Source: Algibacter marinivivus (GTDB lineage Bacteria > Bacteroidota > Bacteroidia > Flavobacteriales > Flavobacteriaceae). From it: 64,000 nt of DNA. A program made the translations under genes and the position numbers. The stretch is from contig NZ_QFRI01000001.1 in assembly GCF_003143755.1 (NCBI RefSeq), positions 310,001-374,000 of the forward strand, read 5' to 3'. How positions within the stretch are numbered: position 1 is the stretch's first letter; each line of letters begins with the position of its first letter. Below, in pieces: positions 14,711 to 23,669 of the stretch. The notes beneath the pieces are model-generated. The model worked only from the letters and a program-made list of their open reading frames with translations. It was not told the DNA's origin and searched no databases.

Positions 14711-17700
14711 TTGAAATTAAAAATCTTTCCATTTTTAATTATTGTTATAACCTTTTGTAAACTCACCTTTTCACAAAGTGATATTGAGTTTCAACAATTA
14801 AAAGGTTCAAACGTTTCAACACAGAGTATAACCTATGCCGTGGCTCAAGACAATGTTGGAAACTTATGGGTTGCTTCTGAAGAAGGTGTCTTAAAGCATA
14901 ATTCTAAATTTTACAAGATTTATAATACTTATAATGGTTTGCCTGAGCTATTCAGTAACCGTACTACAGAAATATTTATAGATTCAAAACAAAATATTTG
15001 GATTGGTTCTGAAAAAGGGGTTTGTCTTTATGATGCTAATTTAGATGTCTTCAAAATGGTTAAAAGTAATTTAGATATCAATCCCTCATTGGTAGCTACG
15101 ATAAATGAAGACAACCAAGGTAATATATGGATTGGAGGATTTAATGGATTATGGAAATATGATGTAAATTCTAAATCAAAAGAACTTGTTAGGATTATTA
15201 GTAATCATAATATACAGAATTTAAAAGCTTATCAAAATCAAATCATTTTAGGCACCACAAATGGTGTATTTATATATGATAGAGATACTAACGTTTTTCA
15301 AGAAAAAACAATTGATAATAAAATAAATAATATTACTCTAATATCTCAAATCGAGGATTATATCGTTTTTGGTACAAAAGCAGGCAAACTCTTTAAGTTT
15401 ATCCCAAATACTAATCGAGTTTTACCTATTTATCTAGACACCAATTTAACGCATCCTATAAAAGGTGCTTTCAAAAATAAAAACAATGGTATCTACATTG
15501 CTACAGATGGTAATGGACTTTATTTAGTTGATAATAATTTTTCAACCTTAAACCACTTTAAAGAAGACACAAATAACCCTAACGCCTTATCAAGCAACGG
15601 TGTTTATGATATTTTACTTGGAAAAGAAAATATTTTATGGGTAGCAACTTACGGTGGCGGTATTAATTATTTAGATTATAACCGCTTACCCTTTCAGAAA
15701 ATACAGCATCGCTTTAATGATAAAAATAGCTTAGTCTCAAATTTCACAAGATCTATTGCTAAAGACAGTAATGGTAATTTATGGTTTGGAACAAAAAAAG
15801 GAGTTAGTATATGGAATAAATCAAATAATTCATGGAAGCATGTTACTAGCCTTTCAAAAGGCAATACAAATAACGAAGACATTGTATTAGCTTTAGAACC
15901 CGATGATCAATTTATGTGGATCGGGACTTATAATAATGGTCTTTTTAAAATGAATATAAATTCGCTTAAGAGTGTTCATTACAACTCAAAAAATAAAAAT
16001 CTTATAAAAAAAATATATGCTATTTATAAAGATTCAAAAGAAAACATTTGGGTTGGTGGTATAGAGGGAGACTTAGCAGTAATTGATAAAGTGAACAAAA
16101 TTGACACTTATCCAATCCAACAATTAAAATCTATAAAAGAAACCCGTAAAGGTGATATTTTAGTTACAGGAAGATATGGCGTTTATAAAATAAACCCGCT
16201 TACTAAAGGATTTAAATTAATTGAGGCTTTAAAACCTAACAAAAATAGGCTTGCTTACTCTACCATAAACAGTATTTATGAGACTAAAAACAATGATTTT
16301 ATTTTAGGAACAAATGGTGAGGGTATTGTCTTTTACAATTCTAAAAATAAATCTATCAGAAAGTTAAAAGTAAAGTCTGGAATGCCATCAGATATTGTTC
16401 AGGGTATCATACCAACTTCAGATTCCAACATTTGGGCAAGTACAACAAAGGGGTTAGCGCACATCCTAACCTCTAAAAAAGATACGGTTATTAATGTGTA
16501 TGATTGGAGAGATGGATTAGCAAGTACAGAATTTAATTATGGAAGTTACAAGAAACTTAATGATAGTTTATTAGCATTTGGAGGCGTTAATGGGGTTACA
16601 CTATTTAATCCTTTCAATATTAAGGGTGAAAGCTACAAACCAAAGTTAGTTTTTAATGCCTTTAAATTATTCAACAAATTAATAACTCCTGGCAAAGGCA
16701 TTTTGAATAAACATATAAATGAAACTGAATCTATTTCTTTAAAACACAATGAAAATTCTATAGAAATTGTCTTTACTGGTGTTTTACATAGTGAATCCTC
16801 AAAAGTTAAATATGCATATAAACTTGATGGTTTTGATAAAGAATGGTCTAATCCAAGTAGAACAAATTTTGCTACTTATACAAATTTGAGTCCTGGAAAT
16901 TACACTTTAAAAGTAAAAGCGTTTAATAAATATACTATAGCTGGAGATGAAAGACAATTAAATATAGTAATCTTATCGCCCTGGTGGGCCACTAACCTAG
17001 CCTATATTGTTTATGCTTTATTATTACTTGGTATAATTGCTTCAATAATACATTTCACAAGTGTTATTATAAAGAAAAAGAATGCAGATGAGCAAATAGA
17101 CTTTTTCAACAATATTACTCATGAAATTAAAACACCGCTTACTATTTTAATTTCATCACTAGACAACGTAACCGAAAATACTGATACTGGAGAAAGTTCG
17201 AAGAAGAGAATAAAAACTACAGTAAAACGTATAAACTCACTTTTTGAGCAAATGCTTAATTTTCAAAAAGTAACATCGGAGGATAACCAATCTATGGATA
17301 TCTCTAAAATAGACATAGACCATCATTTAAAGAGACGCATCATTAATTTTGAACCCTTAACTAAAGAGCGAAATTTAGAAATTAACCTAAATAATAATTG
17401 GAATAATGGTGAATTCTATTTCGATAAGGATGTTTTCGATAAAATTCTTCTAAACCTCATCTCAAATGCTATAAAGTATTCTTTTGAAAATGGCACAATA
17501 ATTATCAATGCTGAAAAAACAAACAAAAGTGATTTAAAAATAGAAATTATTGATGATGGTTTAGGTATTCCTAAAGACCAGCAAAAATTCATTCTAAAAC
17601 GCTATTACAGAGCTAGAAACGCTATTAATAGTCAACGTCCAGGAACTGGTTTAGGGCTTATGATGGTTAAAAAACTTTTAGAAAAAACAGGAGGGTCAAT

Positions 17701-18619
17701 TGATTTTGTAAGTGAAGAAAATAAAGGTACAACGTTTTCTATTCTTTTAAAGAATTTAAAATATGAGTATAACAAAAAAATACAATTAAAAGAAAATACA
17801 ATTAACCACTTAAATACTGAAACCGAGGATCAGTCTGAAATAGACACATTTAGTGACAGTAAAATATTAATTGTTGAAGATAATGATGAGCTACGTGGTA
17901 TACTTGTAAATACGCTTGGTGTTTATTTTCAAATATTTGAAGCCAGTAATGGTAAAGAAGGCTTAGAAACTGCATCGCAAATATTTCCTGACTTGATATT
18001 AACAGATCTCATTATGCCAGAAATGGATGGTATGGAAATGTCTAAACAAATAAAAGATGATATAAACCTGAATCATATTCCTGTGTTTATGCTAACCGTT
18101 TTACAAAACTCTGATCAAAAACTAGAGAGTATAGAAACCGGTATTTCTGAATATATTGAAAAACCTGTAGATATTAAGTTTCTACTTGCTAAAATGGTTA
18201 ACACATTAAAGTGGCAAAAAAAGCTTCGTGAAAAATATGTTCATGATAATGATGCTGATAATGCATCGCTCTTTAGAAACAAAAACGATCAAGAGTTTCT
18301 AAAAAACCTTGAAGATACTGTTATAAATAATATAGAAAACGAATCATTCTCTGTTCATGATTTATCAGGTAGTTTTAGCATGAGTAGAACTTCACTTTAT
18401 ATGAAACTTAAAAACTTAGTGGATTTATCGCCTCAAGATTTTATTATTCACACTAAATTAAAATATTCTAAAAAATTACTTATTGAAGGTGAATATAGCA
18501 TCAAAGAAGTCGCTTATCGTTCTGGGTTTTCAAATCCTAAATACTTTAGTACATCATTCAAAAAATTCTATAAAATGACGCCTAGTGGTTTTTTAGAAAG
18601 CCTTAAAAATAATATTTAG
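14711..18619 (+). CDS. Hybrid two-component system sensor/regulator (HTCS)
   Basis: 1302 residues. TTG start chosen because it gives a good signal peptide (KIFPFLIIVITFCKLTFSQ). In order: a periplasmic two-bladed-propeller sensor built of repeats such as NIWIGSEKGV (about 25-640), a Y_Y_Y domain (about 690-760, ending LSPGNYTLKVKAFN), one membrane helix near 770-795, a histidine kinase with the HEIKTPL box (phospho-histidine near 804), an ATPase domain with GTGLGLMMV, a receiver domain with TDLIMPEMDG (phospho-aspartate near 1097), and a C-terminal AraC-type helix-turn-helix (about 1200-1300). HTCS proteins bind a PUL-derived oligosaccharide in the periplasm and activate the PUL directly. It immediately precedes susC. 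Confidence 0.95.
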   Translation: MKLKIFPFLIIVITFCKLTFSQSDIEFQQLKGSNVSTQSITYAVAQDNVGNLWVASEEGVLKHNSKFYKIYNTYNGLPELFSNRTTEIFIDSKQNIWIGSEKGVCLYDANLDVFKMVKSNLDINPSLVATINEDNQGNIWIGGFNGLWKYDVNSKSKELVRIISNHNIQNLKAYQNQIILGTTNGVFIYDRDTNVFQEKTIDNKINNITLISQIEDYIVFGTKAGKLFKFIPNTNRVLPIYLDTNLTHPIKGAFKNKNNGIYIATDGNGLYLVDNNFSTLNHFKEDTNNPNALSSNGVYDILLGKENILWVATYGGGINYLDYNRLPFQKIQHRFNDKNSLVSNFTRSIAKDSNGNLWFGTKKGVSIWNKSNNSWKHVTSLSKGNTNNEDIVLALEPDDQFMWIGTYNNGLFKMNINSLKSVHYNSKNKNLIKKIYAIYKDSKENIWVGGIEGDLAVIDKVNKIDTYPIQQLKSIKETRKGDILVTGRYGVYKINPLTKGFKLIEALKPNKNRLAYSTINSIYETKNNDFILGTNGEGIVFYNSKNKSIRKLKVKSGMPSDIVQGIIPTSDSNIWASTTKGLAHILTSKKDTVINVYDWRDGLASTEFNYGSYKKLNDSLLAFGGVNGVTLFNPFNIKGESYKPKLVFNAFKLFNKLITPGKGILNKHINETESISLKHNENSIEIVFTGVLHSESSKVKYAYKLDGFDKEWSNPSRTNFATYTNLSPGNYTLKVKAFNKYTIAGDERQLNIVILSPWWATNLAYIVYALLLLGIIASIIHFTSVIIKKKNADEQIDFFNNITHEIKTPLTILISSLDNVTENTDTGESSKKRIKTTVKRINSLFEQMLNFQKVTSEDNQSMDISKIDIDHHLKRRIINFEPLTKERNLEINLNNNWNNGEFYFDKDVFDKILLNLISNAIKYSFENGTIIINAEKTNKSDLKIEIIDDGLGIPKDQQKFILKRYYRARNAINSQRPGTGLGLMMVKKLLEKTGGSIDFVSEENKGTTFSILLKNLKYEYNKKIQLKENTINHLNTETEDQSEIDTFSDSKILIVEDNDELRGILVNTLGVYFQIFEASNGKEGLETASQIFPDLILTDLIMPEMDGMEMSKQIKDDINLNHIPVFMLTVLQNSDQKLESIETGISEYIEKPVDIKFLLAKMVNTLKWQKKLREKYVHDNDADNASLFRNKNDQEFLKNLEDTVINNIENESFSVHDLSGSFSMSRTSLYMKLKNLVDLSPQDFIIHTKLKYSKKLLIEGEYSIKEVAYRSGFSNPKYFSTSFKKFYKMTPSGFLESLKNNI

Positions 18620-18674
18620 AAATTATTATTTTTTAAACAAAACACGCTCTAACCATTAGTTTTTATAGTGTTTT

Positions 18675-18739
18675 GACAATAAACAAACCTTTTGTGATGC
18701 TTTTTTAGACCTTAAAAAAGAGTTGATAGAGTAATTTAG
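18675..18739 (+). promoter_or_regulatory. PUL operator and promoter of susC
   Basis: Distal repeat GAC (18675-18677), seven bases, AAACC (18685-18689), followed by CTTTTG-like flank. The proximal repeat is degenerate (GAT, eight bases, AGACC ending at 18711). A -7-like box TAATTTAG begins at 18732, 21 bp after that end. The susC start codon is at 18761. Confidence 0.65.
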
Positions 18740-18760
18740 CATAAACTAATTTAAACTATT

Positions 18761-21700
18761 ATGAGAAAATATTTCTGTCTAATTCTTTTTATGTTACCAA
18801 TAACACTTTTGGCTCAACAAACTGTAAAAGGAATAATTACTGATGACAACAGTTTACCTTTGCCCGGAGCATCAGTACTAGTTAAAGGTACAAGTACTGG
18901 AGCGGTCTCAGATTTTGATGGTAAATTCACTATTAATTTAAATAACACTCCAAGTACATTAATAATAAGTTATTTGGGATATGTTACTCAAGAAATAATA
19001 ATAACATCTCAGCAAAATATTACAGTGACCCTTGAAGGAGACCAACAAAGTTTAGACGAAGTAGTTGTTATTGGATATGGAGAAGTTAAAAAGAAAGATT
19101 TAACAGGAGCAGTTACATCAATAAAACCAACCGAGGTTATTGCAGAACAATCAAAAGGTATTGAAGATGTTATTAGAGGTAGATCTGCTGGTGTTCAAGT
19201 TATTGCTAATGGTGCTGAACCAGGAGCATCCATTTCAGTAAGAATTAGAGGACTAAGTAGTTTAACTAATAATTCTGAGCCATTATATGTAGTAGATGGT
19301 ATTATCATAGACTCTGCTACAGAAGACACACAAGATCCTTTGGGAGGTTACATATCTCAACAAGCAGGTTTAACTGGTGTAAATCCGCAAGACATTCAAA
19401 GTATAGAAATTTTAAAAGACGCCTCAGCAACTGCCATTTATGGGTCTCGTGCAGCAAATGGTGTTGTTATAATTACTACAAAAAAAGGAAAAAAAGGAAA
19501 TGCTAAATTTAATTTTACTAGTACAACATCAACTGGCCATGTAGTAAGAAATATTGATGTATTAGATGTTGAAGGGTTTGCAAACTATCAAAACGAGGCT
19601 AAGTTATCTCTTGGTCAGGTAGAACCTTATTCTATATCTCCAAATGGACAAGTATTTACAACAACAGATGACCCTACATTGGTAGAAGGAATTAATTGGG
19701 CTGATGACACCTACAGAAAATCGTATGTAGTTAAAAATAGATTATCAGTTAGCGGCGCTGGAGATAATACAAATTATTATGTTTCTGGAGGGATGACAAG
19801 AAACCAAGGTACATTTCCGAATGCATTAGCAGAAGCATTTGATATTAATGCCAATATAAAACATCAATTCAATGACAAATTTAGTATAAGAGCTAAAGCA
19901 GCAGCAACCTTTACAGATTTACAAGCCTCTAAAGGTCCTGATGAAAATGGTGGCGCAAATAATAGTATGGTGCGCCAAGTGATATTGGCTGCTCCAATTT
20001 TGGATTTTGCTTTAAATAATAACGATGCAGAAGACGTAGACGAAACACTTGATGGCCCAAGAGCATGGACGCAAGAATATGATGATGACGCTACAGAAAC
20101 TCGTTTATTAGCATCTTTTGATCTTCAATATAAAATATCAAAAACATTAAAATACCGACTACTTTTTGGTGGTGATTACAGAAAAAAAGAACGTACATTT
20201 TGGTTTGGCACTGGCTTACGAAAAGGTAGAGATCCCAACGGACTTGCGGGAGTAAGTACACTAGACAGGTTTAGATACAATATTGATAACACCATTATGT
20301 ATAATAAACGGTTTAATAAAAATAATAGAATTAACGCCACAGCTGGTTTTTTAATTGATAAAACAGATATTGAAACATCTCGTTATTCTGCAAGTGATTT
20401 CCCTGATTTATCATTAAGAGCAGATGGAATAGATACAGGTCTTAACAGAACAGCTACTATTTTAGGTAGTGAATCTCCAACTATATTATCATTTATTGGT
20501 CGTGTTAACTATACACTATTTGATAAATATTTATTTACGGGAACTTTTAGAGCAGATGGTAGTAGCAGATTTCCAAAAGGTAATCAATGGGGGTATTTTC
20601 CAGCATTTTCTTTTGCTTGGAAAGTCATAGAAGAACCTTTTTTAAAGAATCAAAAAACAATTTCTAATTTAAAACTGAGAACAGGTTATGGCGAGGTAGG
20701 TAATCAAAATATAGCATCTTACAGATTCCTATCGTTATTTAACAGAACTGATGGAAGTTTAGCTGATTCAGAAGGAAATGGAACGCTAATACCTATAATT
20801 CCACTGAATCTTGCAAACGAAGAATTAAAATGGGAAACATCAAAACAATACAACGCTGGAATAGATTTTGGTTTCTTTGATGATAGAATTAATGGAACAA
20901 TAGATGTTTACCAGAAAAAAAGTTCTGATTTGTTATTAAACGTTCCTTTAGGACCTAGTGCAGGTTTCAATTTTATAACTGCTAATCAAGGTGGTATTGA
21001 AAATAGAGGTTTAGAAATTAGTTTAAATGCAGATGTTATAAGAAATGAAAAAACAAATTGGAATGTTTTTGCCAATATTTCTTTTAATAGAAATAAAATA
21101 ACAAGTTTAGGTTTAGACGCCAAACCATTTGGTGCTTTAGGAAATATTGTGGCTTTTGAGGGTACACAAATTGCTGGAGGAACTTTCTTTAAACAACCAG
21201 CAAATATTTTTATTGAAGGCGAACAAGCTGCTTTATTCTATGGTTATGAAACCAACGGAATAATCAGAACAGAAAGCGCATTAAAAGATACACCAACAGG
21301 AGATCCTTTAACATACAAAGGGCAAGATTTACAGGTAGGTGATGTCCAATTTGTAGACCAAAATAATGATGGCGAAATTGATGAAAACGATAAAACCATT
21401 ATTGGAAATCCAAATCCAGATTATACGTTTGGTTTTGGTTCATCATTTGAATACAAAAATCTTTCGTTAAGTATTTTATTCAATGGCGTGTATGGTAATG
21501 ATCTTGCTAATGGTAATATATTAGAATCTGGATATGCTAATACAACACCTAGAAACGTACGTTCTGAAGCCTATTATGATGCCTTCAATGCTGTTACAAA
21601 TCCAGATGGGAATTATCCATTTGTTGGTGTTGATGGTTCTACAATTTATACCACAGAATTTAATGATAGAGCTGTTGAAGATGGAAGCTTTTTAAGATTA

Positions 21701-21919
21701 AGCTATGTAACTTTAGGCTATAATGTGCCATTAAAAAGTAAAACTATTGACAGTTTGAAATTTACACTATCTGGACAAAATTTATGGTTACTTACAGATT
21801 ATACTGGTTTTGATCCAGAAGTTAGCAGTTTTGCTTACGATCCATTAAGGTCAGGTGTAGATTGGGGCTCTTTCCCAAATCAAAGAACTTACGCATTTGG
21901 TGTAAACATTACCTTTTAA
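18761..21919 (+). CDS. SusC/RagA TonB-dependent outer membrane transporter
   Basis: 1052 residues. Signal peptide ending LLAQ (about residue 19), a carboxypeptidase-D-like domain (about 22-100, GII.D...PLPGASVLVKGT), the SusC motif VVVIGYGEVKKKDLTGAV near residue 105, the plug domain (GRSAGVQV, SIRIRG-like block, DASATAIYGSRAANGVVIITTKKG), then a 22-stranded barrel ending in phenylalanine (YAFGVNITF). It imports oligosaccharides captured by the SusD lipoprotein with energy from TonB. It opens the long plus-strand operon that runs to 35906. The operator for the HTCS is directly upstream. Confidence 0.97.
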   Translation: MRKYFCLILFMLPITLLAQQTVKGIITDDNSLPLPGASVLVKGTSTGAVSDFDGKFTINLNNTPSTLIISYLGYVTQEIIITSQQNITVTLEGDQQSLDEVVVIGYGEVKKKDLTGAVTSIKPTEVIAEQSKGIEDVIRGRSAGVQVIANGAEPGASISVRIRGLSSLTNNSEPLYVVDGIIIDSATEDTQDPLGGYISQQAGLTGVNPQDIQSIEILKDASATAIYGSRAANGVVIITTKKGKKGNAKFNFTSTTSTGHVVRNIDVLDVEGFANYQNEAKLSLGQVEPYSISPNGQVFTTTDDPTLVEGINWADDTYRKSYVVKNRLSVSGAGDNTNYYVSGGMTRNQGTFPNALAEAFDINANIKHQFNDKFSIRAKAAATFTDLQASKGPDENGGANNSMVRQVILAAPILDFALNNNDAEDVDETLDGPRAWTQEYDDDATETRLLASFDLQYKISKTLKYRLLFGGDYRKKERTFWFGTGLRKGRDPNGLAGVSTLDRFRYNIDNTIMYNKRFNKNNRINATAGFLIDKTDIETSRYSASDFPDLSLRADGIDTGLNRTATILGSESPTILSFIGRVNYTLFDKYLFTGTFRADGSSRFPKGNQWGYFPAFSFAWKVIEEPFLKNQKTISNLKLRTGYGEVGNQNIASYRFLSLFNRTDGSLADSEGNGTLIPIIPLNLANEELKWETSKQYNAGIDFGFFDDRINGTIDVYQKKSSDLLLNVPLGPSAGFNFITANQGGIENRGLEISLNADVIRNEKTNWNVFANISFNRNKITSLGLDAKPFGALGNIVAFEGTQIAGGTFFKQPANIFIEGEQAALFYGYETNGIIRTESALKDTPTGDPLTYKGQDLQVGDVQFVDQNNDGEIDENDKTIIGNPNPDYTFGFGSSFEYKNLSLSILFNGVYGNDLANGNILESGYANTTPRNVRSEAYYDAFNAVTNPDGNYPFVGVDGSTIYTTEFNDRAVEDGSFLRLSYVTLGYNVPLKSKTIDSLKFTLSGQNLWLLTDYTGFDPEVSSFAYDPLRSGVDWGSFPNQRTYAFGVNITF

Positions 21920-21976
21920 ATTATGGGCTTGAAGAAAAACATAAAATCAGCACTTATAATATCAAAAAACAAACAC

Positions 21977-23656
21977 ATGAAAAATACAAGAATCAGCTTT
22001 CTAATTTTCTCTATAATTGTGATGTGCTTCTTTAATTGTGAGCAACAATTAGAGGATATTCCTGAAAACGATTTATCTGCAGATCAACTTTTTGCCGATG
22101 AAGAAGGAACAGAACAAGCAGTAAATGGTATGTACTCACAATTACAAGGGTATGATTATTATGGTGCAAGAATGAGACTATTGCTTTGGCCTCATTCTGG
22201 AAAATATCAGTCTAAACAAAACGCAAATGCTGACGCTAATCAATTAAGCATCTCAAATAATAACCTTAATTTAGATAGATTATGGCGTGGTATGTATCAA
22301 ACCGTAAATCAAGTTAACACTGTTATTCTTTATGTTAAGGATAGAGACTTAGACAACAAAGACACCACTTTAGGTCAAGCTTACTTTATAAGAGCTTTAG
22401 TCTATTTTGATTTAGTACGTATGTTTGGAGAGGTGCCTTTAAGAACTGCACCAGCAACCGTAGATGATATTAATATTGCTAAAAGTAGCAAAGAAGCAAT
22501 CTACAATCTTGTTATTTCAGATTTAAAAAAAGCGTTAGACTTATTACCTAACAGAGGGGAATATCTTGATGGACGTCCAATTAAATATGCAGCTAATGCC
22601 TACTTAGCAAAAGTTTATATTACTCTAGCTGGCGCTAATGATGCCACAGAACAACCTGAAAATTTTAATGCTGTAACAGAATCTGAAATTACAGTAGCAG
22701 ATATTACCAATTTTTGGGAAGAGGCAAGAGGTGAACTAGATGAAGTTATTAATAATGGTGGTTATGCATTAACAACCACTTTTGGAGATTTATGGGAAGA
22801 AGGCATTGGAAGCAGAAATACTTCAGAATCTATTTTTGAGCTTCAATATGGTGCAACAGGTGCTTCAAGAGATAATGATATTATTCGTGATGTAGTTCTT
22901 GCAGGACATCCAATAGTAGCAGAAAACACAAACACATTTGGAAGAATAAGACCGAATAAAGAAATGTTTAACGATCATATCATTCAATATTCTGGTGAGG
23001 ATTATTCTGGTGTAGATTTTATATCAGCTGGTTCTGGTAGAGATATTATTAATTTAGATACAAATGTAGCAGATCCTAGAATTGATGAAACTTATATATT
23101 CAATTCATACACAAGAACAAATAATAATAGAAATGTAAATCTGTTCCCAAGAGTTAACAGAGGGAATAATGCTTATGCGCATTTAAAAAAATACAAAGAT
23201 TTAACTTATAACGGTACCAATACTTTTAATAACATTATTCTAATGCGCTATGCAGATATTTTATTGATGCGTGCTGAAGTTGAAAATGAAATTAACGGGC
23301 CTTCAAGTGCCTATGCTTTTGTTAATCAAGTACTACAAAGAGCAAGAACAACTGAATCTGGAACTACTCAAGAACCTGCAGACTGGGATGCTACAAGTAT
23401 ACCTTCTAAAGAAGTGTTTCGCGAACGTATCATGAAAGAGCGTGAGTACGAATTAAATGGAGAAGGTCATGAATGGTTTGATATGAGACGAAGAGGTTTA
23501 GGTCGGTTTCAAGAACAAATAGATCATCATAACGCGGCAGTTACATTCTATAGTTCAGAAAATAACAGAGATTTTATTTTTGAAGATGTTGAAAACGAAA
23601 TGACTTTACCAATTCCTTCAGCAGAATTATCAGGAAACAATTTAATTAACGAATAG
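21977..23656 (+). CDS. SusD/RagB surface glycan-binding lipoprotein
   Basis: 559 residues from the ATG at 21977. An in-frame ATG at 21923 would add 18 residues before the signal peptide and is less likely. Lipobox near FFNCEQQ. The helical TPR scaffold of RagB follows (DADQLF-like start, GQAYFIRALVYFDLVRMFGEVPL, AYLAKVYITLAG) and the C-terminal block R.RIMKEREYELNGEGHEWFDMRRRG is diagnostic. It caps SusC at the cell surface and binds the oligosaccharide. It lies 57 bp after susC in the same transcript. Confidence 0.96.
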   Translation: MKNTRISFLIFSIIVMCFFNCEQQLEDIPENDLSADQLFADEEGTEQAVNGMYSQLQGYDYYGARMRLLLWPHSGKYQSKQNANADANQLSISNNNLNLDRLWRGMYQTVNQVNTVILYVKDRDLDNKDTTLGQAYFIRALVYFDLVRMFGEVPLRTAPATVDDINIAKSSKEAIYNLVISDLKKALDLLPNRGEYLDGRPIKYAANAYLAKVYITLAGANDATEQPENFNAVTESEITVADITNFWEEARGELDEVINNGGYALTTTFGDLWEEGIGSRNTSESIFELQYGATGASRDNDIIRDVVLAGHPIVAENTNTFGRIRPNKEMFNDHIIQYSGEDYSGVDFISAGSGRDIINLDTNVADPRIDETYIFNSYTRTNNNRNVNLFPRVNRGNNAYAHLKKYKDLTYNGTNTFNNIILMRYADILLMRAEVENEINGPSSAYAFVNQVLQRARTTESGTTQEPADWDATSIPSKEVFRERIMKEREYELNGEGHEWFDMRRRGLGRFQEQIDHHNAAVTFYSSENNRDFIFEDVENEMTLPIPSAELSGNNLINE

Positions 23657-23669
23657 AAGAATTATTACA

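Noticed and set aside
18661-18760. Riboswitch-like leader before susC
   Set aside because: No conserved riboswitch core; the region is explained by the operator and promoter.
21923-21976. Upstream ATG as the start of susD
   Set aside because: It would put 18 charged residues before the lipoprotein signal peptide; the ATG at 21977 is better.
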